From: Chionoecetes opilio
Taxonomy: Eukaryota > Arthropoda > Malacostraca > Decapoda > Majidae
NCBI GenBank assembly: GCA_016584305.1
Contig: JACEEZ010010076.1
Coordinates: forward strand, 22,501 to 86,500
Direction of reading: 5' to 3'
Length of the DNA: 64,000 nt
Positions 1 through 64,000 of the stretch are shown here, one piece after another (position 1 is the stretch's first letter; each line of letters opens with the position of its first letter). The position numbers and the translations under genes are program-made. The notes under the pieces were generated by a model. That model did no database searches. It was not told the origin of the DNA and worked only from the letters and a program-made list of their open reading frames with translations.

Positions 1-1682
1 CATGCGTAACTAAGGCATGAGCAACTGCATCTGCAGACTTATTAGGTAGTGGCGCCAAGACAACAAATCGACTGAAGCGATCAATGCAGACAAGAACATA
101 CGCATAGAGCCTTGATGGCTACGAGAAAGCTGTAGAAGATCTATTGCAATGGTATCCCATGGGCCATCAGGGGCTGGGTACTCCAGGATAGGGGCTGGTT
201 TATTAACAGGACCTTTGTGTTGTGCGCAGGAAAGGCACTGTGCGACGTGACGCTCAAACTCGACTCACATAACTGCCAGTAGTATTTCTGACGGGCAGCA
301 GCGAGACATCAATCGCGACCAGGGTGGTCAGCATGAGGTATGTCATGGAGCAGCTGAAGCACAACGTTCTTACAAACATCAGGAACGACTAACTGGTGAA
401 CATATCTCTGCGCAATCACAGTGTCACGAAGCAGAATACCATCATCAGACCATGAGAATTCAGATAAAGGCAGGGGCATGCGTGGAAGTGGAAGAGTTGA
501 ATCATCGCCAGATTCGAGGGCATAGATGACTTTAGACCACTGTTCGTCTTTACGTTGTTCATCACGTTTCCTCATCTCGCTGTTCATCACGTTATCAAGT
601 GACAGGTTAGGAAGTACAGCAACAGGTATATTACGCGATAATAAATCAGCAACAACATTAAGGCGTCCTGGCAAGAACTTGAATAGGGTAGCCAAAGATA
701 ATGTCCCTGAAATGCTTGAGAACCCAGATCACAGCAAGGGCTTTGAGATGAGTGACTGAGTAGCGAGATTCAGCATCGTTCAAGACGCGACTGGCAAACG
801 CAATGACGGGATTCTTACCTCTGTCACCTGACTGCATAAGAACAGCACCAAGGCCTAGAGCAAATGCGTCCGTGCAGAGAACGAATGGCTCAGAAGAGTC
901 TGGAAAGCTACGAACAGAACAGGAGCATTGCATAAGGCACGCTTTAAAGCACTGAAACTCTGTTCTTGCGCTGTGCTCCATTGAAAAGGAGCATCCTTCT
1001 TCAAGAGTCTGCTTAAAGGGGACACTATCGACGAAAAGCCTTTTATGAAGGAGCGATAATAACCCGCAAGACCAAGAAAAGACCGTACATTTTCCGTAGA
1101 CTTTGGCATATGAAAAATTTTCGCCGCCCTAACTTTAGTGTCTACGTGTGAATACCATCTCGATCCAATACATGACCAAGGAAATGTAATGGATTCGAGA
1201 TTTCAGAAATTCACACTTTGCAAGTTTGACTTTGAGACCTGCCTCCTGCAGTTTTTCGAACACTGCTTTGAGTTGAGAGAAGTGAGTCGCCAAATCTTTG
1301 CTAACGATAATAATATCGTCCAAATAAGCGAAAACACCTTTACCGAGTATGCCTGAAAACAAGGAATTGATCAGCCTTTGAAAGATAAGAGGTGCTTTTT
1401 TTCAATCCAATGGGCATACGTAACCATTCATAATGCCCGGACGGGGTAGAACATGCAGTGACCTCACGAGAGCGCTCCTCAAGAGGCACCTGCCAATAGC
1501 CGGAAACGAGGTCGAGGCTAAAGAAAATAGTTTTATGACGTCCAATGCTTTCTAAAAGGTCACTTAAGAGATAATGATCCGAAACCGTTACACCACTGAC
1601 CCGACTAAAGTCAATGACTGGTTGCGATGACGCCTCTTTCTGTGGGACGAGGAAAAAAGGCGAGTTCACAGGAGACTGGGAT
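1..1682 (-). mobile_element. Ty3/gypsy LTR retrotransposon pol fragment, frameshifted
   Basis: Minus-strand pieces in order from high to low coordinate: RT start NSPFFLVPQKEASSQPVID and LDLVSGYWQVPLEERSREV (1340-1669), the active-site box AYLDDIIIVSK (1135-1362), the RT thumb with FLGLAGYYRSFIKGF (855-1109), RNase H LCTDAFALGLGAVL (658-981), the RNase H end and H2C2 zinc finger (309-695), and integrase with DTIAIDLLQL and VLVCIDRFSRFVVLAP down to position 1. At least five frameshifts make it a dead copy. It is cut on the right by the RTE element at about 1684 and runs off the window on the left. No LTR is visible. Confidence 0.9.
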
Positions 1683-1683
1683 T

Positions 1684-4645
1684 ACAACACAATCAATCAA
1701 TCATTAGGGGCATACGCCGGGGGGCGCGTCGCCTTGCCCACCTTACGATACCACTCCCGGGGGTCACCACGCGCGAGTTCCCATGCAGTCTCCTTTCCCA
1801 TACCAAGCAGTTATCGACAAGAAACATCAACTTGCCCCAGCCACGAGCCTTGTGGGCGCCCCCTTGGCCTCCTCCACGCCGGATTGTCTCCTACAGATAC
1901 AACCCGATGGGAAGGATCGGTTTCAGGGTAGCGTGCCACATGCCCATATAGCCGAAGTTGGCGCTGACGGACTAAGCAGGTAATAGGCCTCGATTCAGTC
2001 TTGCGGTGCAATCGCTGATTTGACACGTAATCATCCCAGCGATACCCCATGATTCTGCGAAGACACTTATTACCAAAGGCATTGATTCGTCTCTTCAAGT
2101 CACTATTTAGTGTCCATGTCTCACAACCATAGAGTAAGACAGGGATTACAAGCGACTTGAAGATCCGGATCTCTGTTCTCCTGCACAGGTACCGACAACG
2201 CCAAATACTCCCGCTGAGCGAGTCCATAGCACCGTGGGCTATGCCAATCCGCCGCAAGACTTCTTGACGTGACCCGCCGTCATTATGGACTGCACTACCA
2301 AGGTATGTAAAACTTTCCAAGATCTCAATGTCCTCGCCACACGCATGAACAGACTGTACTGCTTCATCTAGTAAGTCTCCAAACTCCTGGACCTTGGTCT
2401 TAAGCCAGGAGACCTTCAGTCCCAAAGGTTTTGCCTCCTCGTGCAGCACCTCGAGAGCCATCACCAGGACCTCCAGCGACTCAGCAAAGATTACTGCATC
2501 ATCGGCAAAAACAAGATCAGTGATCCTGGTGTTGCCGACGGATGCTCCACAATCACTTTGATCTACAACCTTGTCCAATATCCAGTTCATACAAGCGTTG
2601 AAAAGTGATGGGGCAGGAACGCACCCTTGCCTCACTCCTGTATTCACAGGAAAGAAGCTGAATACACCTGCCCCACACTTCACAGCACTCTCAGTCCCAG
2701 AATACAGACCAGTTATCAAACCAATAGTCCTTGCAGAAATCCCGCGAAGTTGCAGAAGATCCCAAAGTGACTCACGATGCACTGAGTCAAACGCCTTCTT
2801 GAGATCAATATAGGCTGCAAGCATCCCCTGTCGAAACTCACGTCGGCGCTCCACCAGGACACGAAGCGCTAGGATACGGTCCATTGTTGACTTACCAGGC
2901 GTGAACCCAGACTGCTGAGGTCTCTGATACTTCAGCAGGTGACTGCGAATCCGTGTCAGCAATAGATGGGCAAGCACCTTGCCTGGCACGCTGAGCAGTG
3001 TAATACCGCGGTAATTGTTGCAGACCTGACAGTCCCCTTTCCCTTTCCAGATAGGGACAACCAGCCCCCTTTTCTAGTCAGGAGGAATGGTACCTGCTTG
3101 CCACACGGCAGTCAGGACAGCATGCAACCCGCGGATCATGGCCTCACCCTCAGCTTTGAGGAGCTCCGCACTGATATTACAAACACCAGCTGCCTTTCCA
3201 CCCCTCAACTTTGCTAAAGCTTCTCTGACTAGCCTCTCTCAAGAGAGGGTGCGGTTTCGTCAATGGGAGGATCGGCATCCACTGCCTGTAACCCAGTGGT
3301 GTGAAGCTGCTCAGTTGGAGGGTCCACCGTGAACAAGCTCAAAGTACTCAGTCCAACGAGCCATCTGCCCATCCATGTCTGACACGAGGCGCCCATCTGC
3401 TGTTCGAATAGCACTCGCCCGAGATGGAGACTTGGAACGGAGCTTCTTCAGAGCTCGGTAGGCGGGTCGGAGATCATTAGCGTTCAAATGACCCTCGACA
3501 TCCTCAGCGAGACTCCTGACATACCTCTCCTTGTCTCTCCCCAGGAGGGTTCTAGTCCGGCGTAACAGAGCCCTGTGCTGGTCCTGGTTCCCAGCCAGCC
3601 TGGCAGCGCGACTCTCCTCGATTTTCTTCAGCGTCTCCGTCGAGACAAAACCACGCCTTGACCTCGGGCGCTCCCCAATACACTCCTTGGCAGCCTGTAG
3701 AGTTTCACGTTTGAAGGTATCCCACAGTTCTACAGGGTCCCCGAGGGCACCGAACACATCAAACCGATTTGAGACTGCCACCGCATACTCATGAGCACAT
3801 GTCAATTCCTTCAGTTTCTCAAGATGAAACACAGTATGGTTACCTCTTGAGATTCTTCTGGACTTGACATGAAGCTTAAGTGTAGCAACAACAAGTCTGT
3901 TATCTGTTCCAAAGAACTCAGCACTCCGGTAAACCCTGCAGTTCTGGAGGATCCTCCAACGAGTACTAACGAGGACGTGGTCGATCTCCTTAGCTACCCC
4001 TCCGGCATTACTATACCATGTCCAGCGGTGCTGCTGTGGTCTCTGATACCAAGAACCTGCAATTCTCAACCTTCTGGACCTTGCAAAATTCAGAACTGTT
4101 AATGTTTCTGGTACCGGAGCCATGGGGACCAACACATAGCTCGTAGCCATCTCTCACAGTGCCAGTAGTAGCATTGAAGTCGCCCAAGACAATGAGTGTG
4201 TCCCGAGGAGGACACTGCTCTAAAACAGAGTCGAATTTGGCGTAGAACATCTCCTTCTCTTCAGTTTTACGCACCTCGGTAGGAGCGTACACTACAACAA
4301 GAGACATGAAACCCAGTGTGTGTTGCATCCTCAACCGCATTATACGCTCATCAACCGGAGTAACATCAACAACAGACGGCTGCAGTTTGCTGGAGATGCC
4401 TATAGCTACTCCCCGTTCACGATGACCATTGCTCATGCCGGACCAGTAGTAGGTGTAACCCCCACTGCTAGTCTCGCCACTGCCAGGCCTCCTCGTCTCA
4501 GAGAGTCCCACTATATCCACCCTCAGCCTACTGAGCTCGCCCGATAGGTGTAGTCGATGATCGTCTTTCCAACACAGCTTGATTATAATGGTTCCTTCGG
4601 CGTTTGAGTCGACGACGTGCGCCAACTCTAGTTGAAGCACGGCTA
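1684..4645 (-). mobile_element. RTE-type LINE, copy 1, nearly full length, frameshifted
   Basis: From the 5' end (4640) the frames encode an AP-endonuclease (VGLSETRRPGSGE, LIVLGDFNATTG), a linker region, then a reverse transcriptase (FADDAVIFAES) with the C-terminal LRLYGHVAR tail near 1811-2989. Frameshifts separate the endonuclease (4011-4640), linker (3311-4150) and RT (1811-2989) frames, so it is inactive. The 3' end carries the family tail AATGATTGATTGATT seen in all copies here. It sits in the gypsy pol. RTE assignment rests on the EEP plus RT layout and motif style; another APE-type LINE clade is possible. Confidence 0.85.
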
Positions 4646-4804
4646 CAACCGTGCGACGTTAGTCGGCTCACGGAGCTGACCGTGTCGCAGCCTGGCTGCA
4701 ACACTGAAAACGGAAGGAAGGGAGGATTCGTGGTGGAGGCAGGGCAAACCGTCGGCTAAACGCGTCGACTACAGTCGGTGGAGGAGCTTGCCACATTCGG
4801 TGTC

Positions 4805-4878
4805 AGTCGCAGCACGACTGGGAAGAGTCGCAGCACGACTGGGAACAGTCGCAGCACGACTGGGAACAGTCGCAGCAT
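4805..4878. repeat. 21 bp tandem repeat (about 3.5 copies)
   Basis: Unit AGTCGCAGCACGACTGGGAA plus one variable base, repeated head to tail inside the GTCG-rich element. Confidence 0.8.
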
Positions 4879-5826
4879 GGGCGTCGTGCTACAACTGTCG
4901 GCGAATGTCTGTCACACGATGCCAACACAAAGTTGATCTCTGAATTTTTAAATACCCCTATAGTTTGCGACTATCGTCGACAATCGCGGACTAGTCGCTG
5001 ATTAGTCGTCTAGCAACTACGGCAAACCGTCGACTAACCGCGCCGACTACGGTCGGTGGAGGGGCTTGCCATATCCGGTGTCTTTCTGCAGGAAGGCTGG
5101 GAACAGTCACTGCATGGCCGCAACCGTGGTTGGCGTCGTGCTGCAACTGTCGGCGAATGTCGTCGCATGACGGCAACCCAATATTGGCGGTTAAATTCGA
5201 ATTAGTCCGCGACTGTCGACGACAGTCGTCGATTAGCCGCCTAACTGCGGCAACCCGAGCCAACCACACCGATTTTGGGCCTTCACCCCGCCCAAAACCG
5301 GCTGCAGTCGGCACCGACTGGATGACTCAGCAAGTCGTGATCGGTCGCCGACGCGATTCTTGGAGATGTGAACTTTCGACTAATGATGGACTGTCGTGAC
5401 GACAGTCCTCGTCTAAAGAAGGACGTTCGTGACGACTGTCGGCTCGGAAATATCGGCGAACACCTTGTCGGGATGTTGGCCAAAGTATCCTTTTGAAGGA
5501 AAATCTGGGTAAAAATCGGCGACAGTACCTAAATGCTGGGCAGATGTCTGCGGCCAAAATATCCTTATGAAGAAAAATCTGAGTAATTCTGCGACAGTTG
5601 GCAAGGCTCCCACCAAGACAGTCGGGAAGACCGTCGACCAACTCCTTGGCAACTGTTGGCCAACTGGTCGGCCAACCAATTCACAAATAGTTTTGCCGAC
5701 AGTCGGCGACCATCTGTATGACTGTCGTCAAGACCGTCTGCGACTGTCGGTCAATCGGTCGGCAGTGTCGTGGTTGTCGTAGACATGGCGCCAGTTCAAA
5801 AAATTACCAGTGAGACTCGTCTTGAG

Positions 5827-5858
5827 ACTAGTTGCCAGCTGACATGCTGGCAACTAGT
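5827..5858. repeat. 13 bp perfect hairpin
   Basis: The arm ACTAGTTGCCAGC and its exact complement are separated by 6 bases, at the right part of the GTCG-rich repeat. Confidence 0.8.
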
Positions 5859-6424
5859 TGAACGAATATCCTAGACAGGCGACGACCGTCGGCAATCATA
5901 CTAGCAGATCAAAAACATCCCCCCATTCTTGGAGCGTGGGAGCCGATTTGTTAAATCCGAAAGTCGCTGGGTTGTCGTGGCCCAGAGTCGGCACAGTGTG
6001 AGCTGTGCTATACAGGAAGATTTGGATAGAATACATAAATGGAGTCAAAAATAGAAAATGGAATTTAATGCACCCCTTCACTACCTTCACTTTTGCAAAA
6101 AAGTGCAAAATATTTGGATGGAATATATTAATAAAATATTTGGATTCCCATAGAGGATGGAATTACAAAATGGGAAGAGAGACAATCAATAAAGCACTGA
6201 AGAAAAGGATTTTGGAGTAATAATTCAGGACGACTGAAGGAACCGACCGACGACCAGAGGAACATATTACTGGAATTGTGGGTACTACATTATAACCTTC
6301 TAATGCTATGTCAGGGATGGAGGTAAATGGCAAAGACAACATGTATGTAGGTAGGTGGGCCTTTGGCCCACCAAACACAGACTCTCCAGATAGCCCCTTC
6401 TAACTTTCCTGAAATGTATGTATT

Positions 6425-6658
6425 CCCCCCACCCATTCACTCACCCATTACCCATCACCCCCCACCCATTCACTCACCCATTACCCATCACCACACACCC
6501 ATTCACTCACCCATCACCACACACCCATTCACTCACCCATTACCCATCACCCCCTACCTATTCCCTCACCCATCACCCATCACCCCCCACCCATTCACTC
6601 ACCCATCATCCCACACCCATTACCCATCACCTCACCCATTCACTCCCCATCACCCTAC
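6425..6658. repeat. Minisatellite of CCCATTCACTCACCCATTAC-type units
   Basis: Degenerate tandem array of short CACCCATT / ACCCATCACC blocks, with a higher-order step of roughly 30 bp. The same array occurs reversed at 19963-20168. Confidence 0.85.
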
Positions 6659-6676
6659 ATCAAGGTTTCCTCAATT

Positions 6677-7536
6677 AGAGAGAACTGCAACTCCGAAATG
6701 CCAGTGGTCGCTGGCAGTTTTAACTCACAATTTGGTGAAAAGTTGGTCAACTTGAAAGAAAAATATGGGCTTATTCCACTGCACTTAAAACACAAAAGTA
6801 TAATTTTAAGAACGATTTTCTTCTATATGTATATTGTATAGAAGCCTGATTCTGTAAAACATGTATTTAACCAAATAACCAAGTAGGTTATAGTTGAGGA
6901 GGCGAGGTAAATGTTACTCTATGATATTATACAGTCAATAACGTATGTTTAGAAGTTATCTATACCTAGGCAGTCATATGTTCCTGTTATTATTGTGTAT
7001 CAATCAGATAGAAAGCCTGGAAGTGCAATGAGTCGACGCGTGAAGTAGCATGTTTTTGATTCAATCTCCCCGCCACAATCTCCCCGCCACCACTCCCCCC
7101 CGCGGCGTGTCGCCCCCACAATTATAACCTACATTGTCGCAGCACAACAAGCCGATTTCGGCATTCTTTATTCTTCGTTTTTCCAAGGCATTGCTTATTG
7201 TATTTTTGACAAGCGTTTGCCAGACGCAGCAGTACTGTCTTAGAAAACAGTGTGAACATCGCCCAAATTTTACATGCCACAATATACATGTAAAAAATAT
7301 TTAAGCTTTGCTACTCGAGCGAGTAATTTTTCATTAATTGCTATCTTAGAACGTTCAATCGTAATGCATGTCATGCATACACTTACTAGAACAACAGAAG
7401 AACGTTCTTTTTTAGTATTCGATGGTGCTCAATATTTAGCGAATTGATTATGAAAAATATCGCGAGGGAAACACATAGACCAACCTTGAGTTAAAACTGC
7501 CAGCACACTGCATTTCTCGAGTTTCAGTTCTCCCCA
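6677..7536. mobile_element. TIR DNA transposon (non-autonomous), copy 1
   Basis: The left end AGAGAACTGCAACTCCGAAA matches, inverted, the right end near 7485-7535. AATT flanks both sides. The target is the minisatellite element, whose uninterrupted copy at about 19.9 kb shows the pre-insertion state. The interior has a decayed coding-like stretch (near 7061-7282) that is not assignable. A longer, better-preserved copy in the opposite orientation lies at 27675-28557. Confidence 0.75.
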
Positions 7537-7590
7537 AATTCTCGCAACCCACTTTTTTTCTCACGTCTCGCTAATAGCTCTAAAAAAAAA

Positions 7591-8484
7591 AAAAAAGTGA
7601 TCGATCACCATAAGGGGGCAAACCTTCCCTGGTCAACCTGATTCAAAACTGTGACATATGATGGATTCCGCCGGGGGCGGCACCTATCGGGAAACGACGA
7701 CAGACAACACACCAACACACACACTTCGCTTATTTTTAAGATGGTAACTAATGATTTTTTAAGTAGTTATTTATATTATTCTTGTAAACATACTTGCTAC
7801 TTGCTTATGTTTAGTAATGAACGGGTATATTTGATAGATAACAGAGTAATTGTCACCTGCTTGCAGGGGCGCGGTCACTGCTGAGAGAGACAGCGGTCTG
7901 AGCAGGGTAAAGAGCGGATTGTAGCGGAGTCCGTTCTACTATTTCGTCAGTATGTTTTTTTAGATTACACAATTATCTACCTCATTACCCTGCGTCTCTC
8001 TACATCTCACGAACCACTGATTAATAATCCAACTAAACATTGTGAAACAGAGTACTGACATTGCTCATCTCTCATCTCCTCAGTGATTACCTTGTGAGTG
8101 TTATCCGAAGGAATATCCAGAACAATCAGCCAAGTCGAAGTGCGGAAAATTATTGAAACCTATTTCTTTCTCTAATTATAATTATTTAAGTGTACTTATG
8201 TTGTGTCACCACATTTTGTTTCCACAGTATCAAGAGATACTTTTTTTAGTGTAATTCAATATATTTATATATTCTGTTTATAAATTATATATTATATTTC
8301 CCTGCACTAGAAAAAAATCTGGGTTATGAGGCAGCTGCACTTTAAGGGTTAAGGGCAAGGGTTGTGCACCGCTGCATACATGCATACGCTGCATACATGT
8401 AGCAGCTTTGCAGAAAGTCTAAGAAAATGTACATTGTCTTAGTCTACACATGACCAGAGTAAAATATTACTTTTTCCTACATAC
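7591..8484. other. Intron/flank with no recognisable feature
   Basis: Apart from a short A-run near 7580 and a few tandem motifs around 8370-8400, I see no coding, RNA or repeat signal. I searched the minus strand here for the missing MOXD1-like exon and found none. Confidence 0.5.
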
Positions 8485-62928
<54,444 letters not shown>

Positions 62929-62944
62929 TCTGAAGAAATATGTT

Positions 62945-63450
62945 AATCACCCACGGTCTTGATCACGTGCTGCACTGGTGATCTCAAACTACTAACCTCC
63001 TGGAAAAAGCTAAAAAAATGTATTGTGAGGCTGGAACCTGACACACCACATACACCCCATTACCTTGATCAAGGATGACAGTAACTGCTCGCATGTCAGC
63101 AAAAAAAAATTGGATCCTTGAGCGAGCTTCAAACCTGCTGAGTGGAAGGTTTAGGACGTCAATGCTAACCTACGTGAGCAATGTGTTTGTGTGTTATTAA
63201 CTATGGTCTTGATCACACATTAGACTCGCCATTGTCAAGTTTCACTCTCCCGGTAGGGAGTTTACTATCTCATAGAGACCGATTTATGGGTAATGCTTGG
63301 ACCTCATACACCACACACACCCCATTCCGCATGATCAAGGACAGCAACTGCTCGATTTTGTCAGTTAATTAAAGTGCTTAGAGGCTTGAGTGGGCCTCAA
63401 ACCTATGACCTTCTGGATTGCAGGCGAGGATGTTATCTACTGGGCTGATG
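62945..63450 (-). mobile_element. Tandem pair of tRNA-like SINEs (family 3) upstream of MOXD1-like exon 1
   Basis: Two about 240 bp copies (62945-63180 and 63200-63450) share GGTCTTGATCAC, ACACCACA.ACACCCCATT and ATCAAGGA. On the minus strand the second shows GCCCAGTAGATAAC and AGGTTTGAGGCCC, resembling box A and B. They occupy the expected promoter or UTR-intron position of the gene. Confidence 0.55.
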
Positions 63451-63739
63451 GACAATGTATTTACCTACTTGCATTGACCTAGTTTATAGCATACAAGTCA
63501 CCGCAAAAGAAATTGACGCACACACAAAATCTAGACACTCTAACGCTACGGTTTTATTTTGGCTTATCAAGCTTATGGGTTATTAATAGGGTAAAAATAT
63601 CCCCATCTGGCAACTCTCCGCTTATTTGTGTAAATAGGAAATCGCTATCTTCCCTTAGAAAAGAAACACTTGGGGCTTGGGACCCATTGCGCAGGGTGTG
63701 GTGAAGACAAGGGGTTGAGGCTGCCCCAACCCACATGTT

Positions 63740-63900
63740 AGCGGCTATCACACGGTGCGTTTCGTCGGACTGTTTCGTCGAACTTGCCATTTGATTGGAC
63801 TGTTTGGTCGAACTTCGAGGGTCATTTCACCGAACTTGTTCGATGAAATAGTTTTGTGAAATTATACAAAATGTTGCACATTTCGTCGAACATACTCTGG
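63740..63900. repeat. TTTCGTCGAAC / TTTCGTCGGAC repeated motif region
   Basis: Variants GTTTCGTCGAAC, GTTTGGTCGAAC, ATTTCACCGAAC and ATTTCGTCGAAC recur within 160 bp. Similar in style to ATTTCGCCCACA in the palindrome, but I cannot link the two. Confidence 0.5.
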
Positions 63901-63962
63901 GGTCAAAATAAGTCTATACTTTTTCTGTAAATTATAAATGGTGTTAGCAATTATTAAGCACT

Positions 63963-64000
63963 AGCCGCAAAGCCGCCCTTCGGGCGGACTTTTTGGCTAG
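63963..64000. repeat. CTAGCC hairpin, copy 2 (window edge)
   Basis: CTAGCCGCAAAGCCGCCC, a TTC loop, then GGGCGGACTTTTTGGCTAG. Same hairpin as 20289-20331. Confidence 0.8.

Larger units (their letters stand above)
4650..5900. repeat. GTCG/CGAC-rich interspersed repeat with internal duplication
   Basis: The stretch is saturated with GTCG and CGAC words. A block starting CGGCAAACCGTCG occurs at about 4748 and again at about 5018, so the region contains a direct duplication with a roughly 270 bp step. A related end-like segment occurs at 11783-11870. It is probably part of a DNA transposon, but no transposase frame is visible and I cannot set its ends. Confidence 0.55.
6354..7590 (+). mobile_element. 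Minisatellite-bearing repeat element, copy 1 (split by a TIR element)
   Basis: It begins with the perfect hairpin GGTGGGCC-TTT-GGCCCACC (6354-6372), then a segment encoding TLQIAPSNFPEM, then the minisatellite (6425-6658), then CATCAAGGTTTCCTCA. The sequence resumes after 7536 with ATTCTCGCAACCCAC. A second copy, uninterrupted and on the other strand, lies at about 19900-20275. No protein function is recognised. Confidence 0.7.

Noticed and set aside
1..8484. Missing last exon of the MOXD1-like gene
   Set aside because: No minus-strand segment with family similarity and a suitable acceptor was found; the space is mostly repeats.

Overview
The window is eukaryotic and looks like arthropod, probably decapod crustacean, intron-rich DNA. 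The evidence is spliced coding exons with GT-AG borders, long CA/TA/CT microsatellites, tRNA-derived SINEs, RTE-, Jockey- and CR1-type LINEs, a Penelope element, BEL/Pao and Ty3/gypsy fragments, mariner/Tigger relics, and TTAGG-like (arthropod telomere-type) tracts. The species call is inference. No prokaryotic or viral gene organisation is present.

One real host gene can be reconstructed. It is a copper type II, ascorbate-dependent monooxygenase of the DBH-like monooxygenase 1 (MOXD1) kind on the minus strand. Eleven exons run from the start codon at 62928 down to 8485. All ten junctions have GT donors and AG acceptors, and the phases agree, giving about 512 residues. The order is signal peptide, DOMON domain, then both copper-binding halves. 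All expected ligands are present: HH in exon 6, H in exon 7, HxH in exon 9, M in exon 11. The last exon or exons were not found and should lie left of 8485, probably outside the window.

Almost everything else is transposable-element or repeat sequence in the introns and flanks. From left to right: a decayed Ty3/gypsy pol (1-1682); a near full-length RTE LINE (1684-4645); a GTCG-rich repeat (4650-5900); a minisatellite element split by a TIR transposon (6354-7590); exons 11 and 10; a degenerate BEL/Pao element whose LTR copies probably sit at 11876-12337 and 17497-19289, the second split by a 1327 bp mariner; fold-back repeats (20.3-21.2 kb); a CR1-type LINE (21.1-24.4 kb); exon 9 wedged between a TG microsatellite and an RTE copy (24.7-26.5 kb); Tigger and Tc1 relics; nested TIR elements (27.7-30.3 kb); exons 8 and 7; microsatellites, a SINE and a hammerhead-like inverted pair (33 kb); a third RTE (34.3-36.8 kb); a Jockey LINE (38.3-41 kb); exon 6; an RTE fragment split by a TA-flanked element (42.5-43.4 kb); a 3 kb TIR element (43.8-46.8 kb); a Penelope element inside TA tracts (46.9-49.3 kb); TTAA-flanked elements, one carrying an acidic ORF (49.6-52.8 kb); another LINE (53.5-55.5 kb); exons 5 and 4; a G-rich minisatellite; a 3.4 kb near-perfect palindrome (57.9-61.3 kb); exons 3-1; and a tandem SINE pair directly upstream of the start exon.

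Several insertions can be dated relative to each other because an uninterrupted copy of the target repeat is also in the window: the mariner in the LTR-like repeat, the TIR element in the minisatellite element, and the TA element in the RTE 3' end. Parts of 14.1-15.6 kb and 21.2-22.5 kb look noisy, with many small indels, and may contain sequencing or consensus errors.
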